Positions 30,080 through 33,702 of a DNA stretch of 33,702 bases are shown piece by piece; the stretch's first letter is position 1; each line of letters starts with the position of its first letter. The position numbers were made by a program, and so were the translations under genes. This DNA comes from JAENVU01 sp031422675 (GTDB lineage: Bacteria; Actinomycetota; Acidimicrobiia; IMCC26256; JAENVU01): assembly GCA_031422675.1 (NCBI GenBank), contig JANPMG010000027.1:1-33702 (forward strand). The letters run 5' to 3'. The notes under the pieces are model-generated. The model searched no databases. It had not been told where the DNA came from and saw nothing but the letters and a program-made list of their open reading frames with translations.

Positions 30080-31057
30080 ATGCGGGTACTGATCACGGGA
30101 ATGGGCGGTGAGCTCGGTACTCGCGTCGCGCAGCTGCTCGAACCGCGTCGTGACGTTACCGAGATCGTCGGTGTCGATTTCGTCCCGCCCCGCCGTCGGC
30201 TACGCCGCAGTGAGTTCCGGCGGATCGATCCACGCGACCGCGAGAAGCTCGCGGCCTTCGTCACCGAGTTCGCGCCGGACGCCGTGGCGCATCTCGGCGT
30301 CTACGAGCCTGCGTCGCGGCTTCCCGAACGACTCTCGGCGCGCTACACCCACGCAATGGCGGTCGCCGCGCTCGGCGCGGCGGCTCGCACCGGGCGGCTG
30401 GAGCGGATCGCGCTGCGGAGCGGGATCTCGGTGTACGGACGTGGTCGGGGTCGGCCCGGCGTCCCGGACGAGGACGCACCGGTCGCGCCCACCACGCCGT
30501 TCGGCCGAACGCTGCTCGCGCTCGAAGCGCTCGCCGCCGACATCGGCCGCCGCCACGACATCCCCATCGCCGCGTTGCGGACGGCGACAATTGCGGGGTC
30601 GCACATGCCGAGCCCGCTGGGCCGAGTTCTGCGCTTGCCGGCCGTGCCGGTGCCGGCGATGGCGGACCCGGTGTTCCAGTTGTTGCACGCCGACGACGTC
30701 GCTCGGGCGACGGTGGCCGCGCTCGGAGCCGACACCGACGGACCGTTCAACATCGTGGGACCGGGGGCGGCGAGCGTGTGGCAGGCGGTCCGCCTCGGCG
30801 GGCGGATCCCGGTGCCGATCGCCGGACCGCTGTGGTCGCTGGCCGCCCAGACCGTGGAGTTGGCGGGCGCGCCGATGCCGCCGCACGTGATCGAACTCTT
30901 GACGAAGGGCAGTGCGGCCGACGGCAGCCGAGCCGTCGACGAGCTCGGACTCGACTCGTTGCGCTCCACGCACGACGTCTGCACCGAACTGTTCGAGTGG
31001 GCGACGGTCACCCCACTGCGCCCCGAGGTCCCGATGATGGGAGCGTCTCGTGGATGA
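30080..31057 (+). CDS. extended-SDR (epimerase-like) protein lacking the catalytic Tyr and Lys
   Basis: A 325-residue NAD(P)-binding protein with the extended-SDR cofactor loop TGMGGELG at the N-terminus, an acidic VGVDF after the second strand, a retained GISVYGRG strand and the C-terminal LLHADDVARATVAAL and FNIVGPG blocks. The YxxxK active-site motif reads FGRTL (Phe141, Leu145), so neither catalytic residue is present. It may bind NAD as a structural or regulatory protein. The next gene, a PlsC-like protein, overlaps by eight bases. A similar GalE2-like/acyltransferase pair is known in mycobacteria (Rv0501-Rv0502), recalled from knowledge rather than checked. Confidence 0.85.
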   Translation: MRVLITGMGGELGTRVAQLLEPRRDVTEIVGVDFVPPRRRLRRSEFRRIDPRDREKLAAFVTEFAPDAVAHLGVYEPASRLPERLSARYTHAMAVAALGAAARTGRLERIALRSGISVYGRGRGRPGVPDEDAPVAPTTPFGRTLLALEALAADIGRRHDIPIAALRTATIAGSHMPSPLGRVLRLPAVPVPAMADPVFQLLHADDVARATVAALGADTDGPFNIVGPGAASVWQAVRLGGRIPVPIAGPLWSLAAQTVELAGAPMPPHVIELLTKGSAADGSRAVDELGLDSLRSTHDVCTELFEWATVTPLRPEVPMMGASRG

Positions 31058-31718
31058 GTTCGCGGTGCGGCCGCTGTTCGGCGTCGACCTGGATCACGGC
31101 CAGGAGGTCGGGGCGGCGGAAGTGGTGCGGCGCCGGCTCGACGGGCGGTTTTCGATCGACCCGTTCGGTGCGGATCCCCAGCTTCAGGATCTCTTCGCTC
31201 CGGTGGTGCAACGTCTCACCCCGGTGCGGGTCTCGGGAGCCGAGCACATCCCGGCGGCGGGCCCGGCCCTATTCGTCTCGAACCGGGGGCTCGGTGTGCT
31301 CGAACCCACCGCACTCGCGGTTGCGGTGCGCAAGGAGTCCGGCCGTCGGCTGCGGGTGGTGGGCGCGCCCGAGGTACCGATCCTTGGCGATCTGCTGCGC
31401 AAGTTCGGCAGCATCAGCAACTATCCCGGGGACCTCGGTGCGGTGTTACGGGCCGGTCACCTCGCGGTTCTGCCACTCGGCGTGAACTGGCTCCGGACCG
31501 GTGGCGGGACCCCGCCGACCGACATGCTCGTCGCCGCGCTCGGCTATTCGGTGATCCCGGTCCACGTGGGACCCGGCGGGCCGCTCGGTCTCCCGATCAC
31601 CCCGTGGCGGGTCGGTTTCGGCGCGCCGATCCGGGTGGGAAACGTGGGAGACCGGGACCCGCTCTCGGCCGCCGAACTCGCCGAAGCGGTCCGGCAAGCC
31701 GTCCACGCCCTGGCCTGA
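31050..31718 (+). CDS. PlsC-like glycerolipid acyltransferase family protein with a degenerate active site
   Basis: A 222-residue protein with the PlsC arrangement: VRVSGAEHIPAAGPALFVSNRGLGVLEP, LRVVGAPEVPILGDLLRKFGSI where the family has its second block, HLAVLPLGVNW resembling the FPEG block, and a final VIPVHVGPGG strand. The catalytic NHx4D motif reads NRGLGVL (Asn78, Arg79, Leu84), so the His and Asp are missing and the FPEG Glu/Gly is altered. It therefore may not acylate lysophosphatidate. The GTG start overlaps the SDR-like gene, which suggests the two proteins work together. Function is unknown; family placement is from layout. Confidence 0.78.
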   Translation: MDEFAVRPLFGVDLDHGQEVGAAEVVRRRLDGRFSIDPFGADPQLQDLFAPVVQRLTPVRVSGAEHIPAAGPALFVSNRGLGVLEPTALAVAVRKESGRRLRVVGAPEVPILGDLLRKFGSISNYPGDLGAVLRAGHLAVLPLGVNWLRTGGGTPPTDMLVAALGYSVIPVHVGPGGPLGLPITPWRVGFGAPIRVGNVGDRDPLSAAELAEAVRQAVHALA

Positions 31719-31743
31719 TTGATCGCATTCGTCCGGTTCTGGT

Positions 31744-31757
31744 CCGGCCAAGGCCGG
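31744..31757. promoter_or_regulatory. palindrome upstream of the hydrolase gene
   Basis: CCGGCC-AA-GGCCGG is a 14-base palindrome with TAGCCT, a possible -10, ten bases downstream (31767-31772). It occupies the place of a -35 element and may be an operator. The loop is too short for a good terminator hairpin. Confidence 0.25.
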
Positions 31758-31822
31758 TTCGCTGATTAGCCTTTCTCAGCATCCGACGGGCGGCTGCTGC
31801 CGTTCGTGATCCGGGAGGCTGC

Positions 31823-32665
31823 GTGTCCGAGGTCGTCGTCGACGACGGTATGACCATCCATTACGACGTGTTCGGTCGTCAGGATGGCGTGCCCCTGCTG
31901 ATGATTCAAGGTCTGGGCACCGACTCGCGAGGGTGGGCGCTCCAGCGGCTGGCGCTCGGCCGCCGCTATCGCTGCATCACGCTGGACAATCGGGGCGTCG
32001 GCCGGACCGGCCCGGCGCCCGAGCCCTATTCGCTCGAACGGATGGCCCTCGACGCCATTGCGGTCCTCGACGCCGAGCACATCGACCGCGCCCACGTGAT
32101 GGGGGCCTCGATGGGCGGGGTGATCGCCCAGATCATCGGCGTGCTCCATCCCGACCGGACTCGGTCGCTGATCCTGGCGTGCACCGCGTGTCGGCATCAC
32201 GAGTGGCGCCGGGAACTGCTCACCGAGTGGGCCGATGCCGTCTCGGCTGGCGGGATGGCCGCGCTCGGCGACGAAGCAATGCAATGGCTCGTGGGTCCGC
32301 GCCTGCGCCGCCGCTTCGGGATGTGGTTGAACCTCATCGCGCGGGTCGTGTTGCAGCAGCCGCCGGAGCCGTTCGTTGCGCAGGTCCACGCCATCCTGGA
32401 TGCGCCGGACAGTCTGCGTCACGAGTTGGCATCGATCCGGGTGCCGGTGTTGGTCATCACGGGTTCCCAGGACGCGCTCACGCCCGTCGGTGATGCCGAG
32501 GAACTCGCCGAGCTGATACCGCACGCGCGGTTGGAAGTGATTTCCGGCGCGGCCCACGGGCTCATGGCCGAGGCGCCGAACGGCTTCAACGAGGCGGTGC
32601 TCCGCTTCCTCGGCGACGTCGACGCGGCCGAGCACGCACTCGAACCGCACGCCGAATCCGCGTAG
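31823..32665 (+). CDS. alpha/beta-fold hydrolase
   Basis: A 280-residue hydrolase with a complete triad: Ser in the nucleophile elbow GASMGG, Asp in VLVITGSQDALTP, and His in ISGAAHGLMAEAP. The oxyanion region is MIQGLGTDSRGW, and LDNRGVGRT is the usual strand-turn after it. A cap of helices rich in Arg and Trp lies between residues about 130 and 190. The family includes esterases, lactonases and haloperoxidase-like enzymes, so the substrate cannot be told. GGGAGG lies six bases before the GTG start. The hydrophilic C-terminal tail ends a few bases before the next gene. Confidence 0.9.
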   Translation: MSEVVVDDGMTIHYDVFGRQDGVPLLMIQGLGTDSRGWALQRLALGRRYRCITLDNRGVGRTGPAPEPYSLERMALDAIAVLDAEHIDRAHVMGASMGGVIAQIIGVLHPDRTRSLILACTACRHHEWRRELLTEWADAVSAGGMAALGDEAMQWLVGPRLRRRFGMWLNLIARVVLQQPPEPFVAQVHAILDAPDSLRHELASIRVPVLVITGSQDALTPVGDAEELAELIPHARLEVISGAAHGLMAEAPNGFNEAVLRFLGDVDAAEHALEPHAESA

Positions 32666-32673
32666 CCGCCACC

Positions 32674-33702
32674 GTGCTCGCCCAAGTGCGCGCGATGGCC
32701 GGCGCAACCCCGGCGGCGCGCGATCGTTACGTCGATTTCCTCCGCGTCCTCGCGATCCTGGCCGTCGTCGGTGGTCACTGGTTGATCGCGACGATCCAAC
32801 AATCGTCGAGCGGCATCGAGGTGGGCAACGTCCTCAGCCATCAGGCCGGGCTGCGTCCACTCACGTGGGTGTTCCAGGTGATGGGTGTGTTCTTCGTGGT
32901 GGGTGGGTTCTCCACTCGGCGCGCCATCGAGGGCCGAACAACCTTCGACGCCGGCGGGTTCCTGGCCGGGCGGGTCGAGCGGCTGCTCCGGCCCACACTC
33001 GTGTTCGTGGTCGTTTGGCTCAGCGCCGCGGCGGTGCTCGAGGCGGTGGGGGTGGACGCCGGTCTCACCCACGCGATCGCGCGCATCGCCGCACAACCGC
33101 TGTGGTTCCTTGCGGTCTATCTCCTGATGACGTTGATCGCCCCCGCGCAGCTCGCTTTGCATCGGCGATCACCGGCGCTCGTCATCGTGGCGCTCCCGAT
33201 CGCGACCCTCGCGTGCGACTGGCTGCGCTTCGCCGACCTGGTCCCGGGCCTGGCGGTGCTGAACTACCTCTTCGTCTTCGCGTTCGCCCAGGAGCTCGGC
33301 TTCCATCTCTCCGCCGGTTGGGATCGCATCACCCGTTGCGCGGCACTCGCAGCGGCGACTGTGGGTTTGGTGTCGCTGATCGGGATGGTGGCGCTCGGTC
33401 CGTATCCCGCGTCCATGGTCGGACTGCCCGGGGCTCGGGTCTCCAACATGAGTCCGCCGACGCTCTGCATCCTGTTGCTCACGGTCGTGCACACCGCAGT
33501 GTTCACCGCCGTGCGTCCCGCGAGTCGGCGGTTGCTCGCCCGTCCTCGCGTCTGGGTCGCAACCGTGGCCGCGAACGCAGGGATCATGACCATCTTCTTG
33601 TGGCATCTCACCGCCGCGGCCGTCGTCGGGGCGGTGCTGTACGGGGTCGACGTCTTGCCGCGCCCGGGCTCCGCCGCGTGGTGGTGGTTGAAGATTCCGT
33701 GG
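32674..33702 (+). CDS. acyltransferase 3 family membrane protein (partial, 3' end outside window)
   Basis: The frame is open to the right edge, giving about 343 residues. It begins with the family signature RDRYVDFLRVLAILAVVGGHWL: a conserved Arg/Asp start, then the first helix with its His. It then shows alternating hydrophobic helices (VFFVVGGFSTRRAI, LVFVVVWLSAAAVL, LWFLAVYLLMTLIAPA, LVIVALPIATLACDWL, VATVAANAGIMTIFLWHLTAAAVVGAVL). Such proteins O-acylate surface glycans or antibiotics at the membrane. In-frame starts are GTG 32674 (used), GTG 32686 and ATG 32695; none has a clear ribosome site. It starts eight bases after the hydrolase and is probably co-transcribed with it. Confidence 0.83.
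   Translation, partial: MLAQVRAMAGATPAARDRYVDFLRVLAILAVVGGHWLIATIQQSSSGIEVGNVLSHQAGLRPLTWVFQVMGVFFVVGGFSTRRAIEGRTTFDAGGFLAGRVERLLRPTLVFVVVWLSAAAVLEAVGVDAGLTHAIARIAAQPLWFLAVYLLMTLIAPAQLALHRRSPALVIVALPIATLACDWLRFADLVPGLAVLNYLFVFAFAQELGFHLSAGWDRITRCAALAAATVGLVSLIGMVALGPYPASMVGLPGARVSNMSPPTLCILLLTVVHTAVFTAVRPASRRLLARPRVWVATVAANAGIMTIFLWHLTAAAVVGAVLYGVDVLPRPGSAAWWWLKIPW

Overview
This is a GC-rich chromosomal window from an actinobacterium, most likely of the class Acidimicrobiia. The assignment rests on four things. There is an actinobacterial run of genes (DUF2342 metalloprotease, tilS, hpt, ftsH, folE, folP, folB, folK, DUF2520, panC, nadB, nadC, coaX). There is a SigR/RsrA-type sigma and zinc anti-sigma pair. 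GTG starts and four-base ATGA/GTGA overlaps are frequent. Two secreted proteins carry repeats of the form GYVLDGFGGxHPFGGAP, which I associate with Acidimicrobiia. The lineage is inferred from content, not from a marker gene. I see no rRNA, tRNA, CRISPR array, insertion sequence or phage gene.

Layout. Positions 1-4910 hold the end of a large TPR-type regulator, a secreted two-repeat protein of unknown role on the minus strand, and a secreted polysaccharide deacetylase with about twelve C-terminal repeats. Positions 5002-13850 are a type IV pilus region with lspA beside it. pilT is on the plus strand. It converges on a minus-strand operon of pilB, pilC, a small major-type pilin, a minor pilin, a PilX-like pilin and an 823-residue composite pilin with FN3 and Ig-like modules. 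Almost every junction in that operon is an ATGA overlap. The exception is a gap after the small pilin that holds a perfect 15-bp hairpin. An AT-rich promoter with a 13-bp palindrome lies upstream of pilB.

Positions 13869-17551 hold a GNAT acetyltransferase, a PQQ-type sugar dehydrogenase carrying the same repeats as the deacetylase, the sigR/rsrA-like redox pair, and a small membrane protein. Positions 17557-29919 are a long, tightly packed plus-strand housekeeping block: tRNA modification (tilS), purine salvage (hpt), membrane proteolysis (ftsH), folate synthesis (folE, folP, folB, folK), pantothenate/CoA (DUF2520 protein, panC, coaX) and de novo NAD (nadB, nadC). Inside the folate set is a protein with a tyrosine-phosphatase-like layout whose catalytic cysteine is histidine. 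panD, expected between panC and nadB in many relatives, is absent.

Positions 30080-33702 hold an SDR-like protein and a PlsC-like protein, both lacking the usual catalytic residues, then an alpha/beta hydrolase and an acyltransferase-3 membrane protein cut by the window end. The least explained items are the repeat module shared by two different secreted enzymes, the giant composite pilin, the pseudophosphatase in the fol operon, and the adjacent pair of degenerate enzymes.
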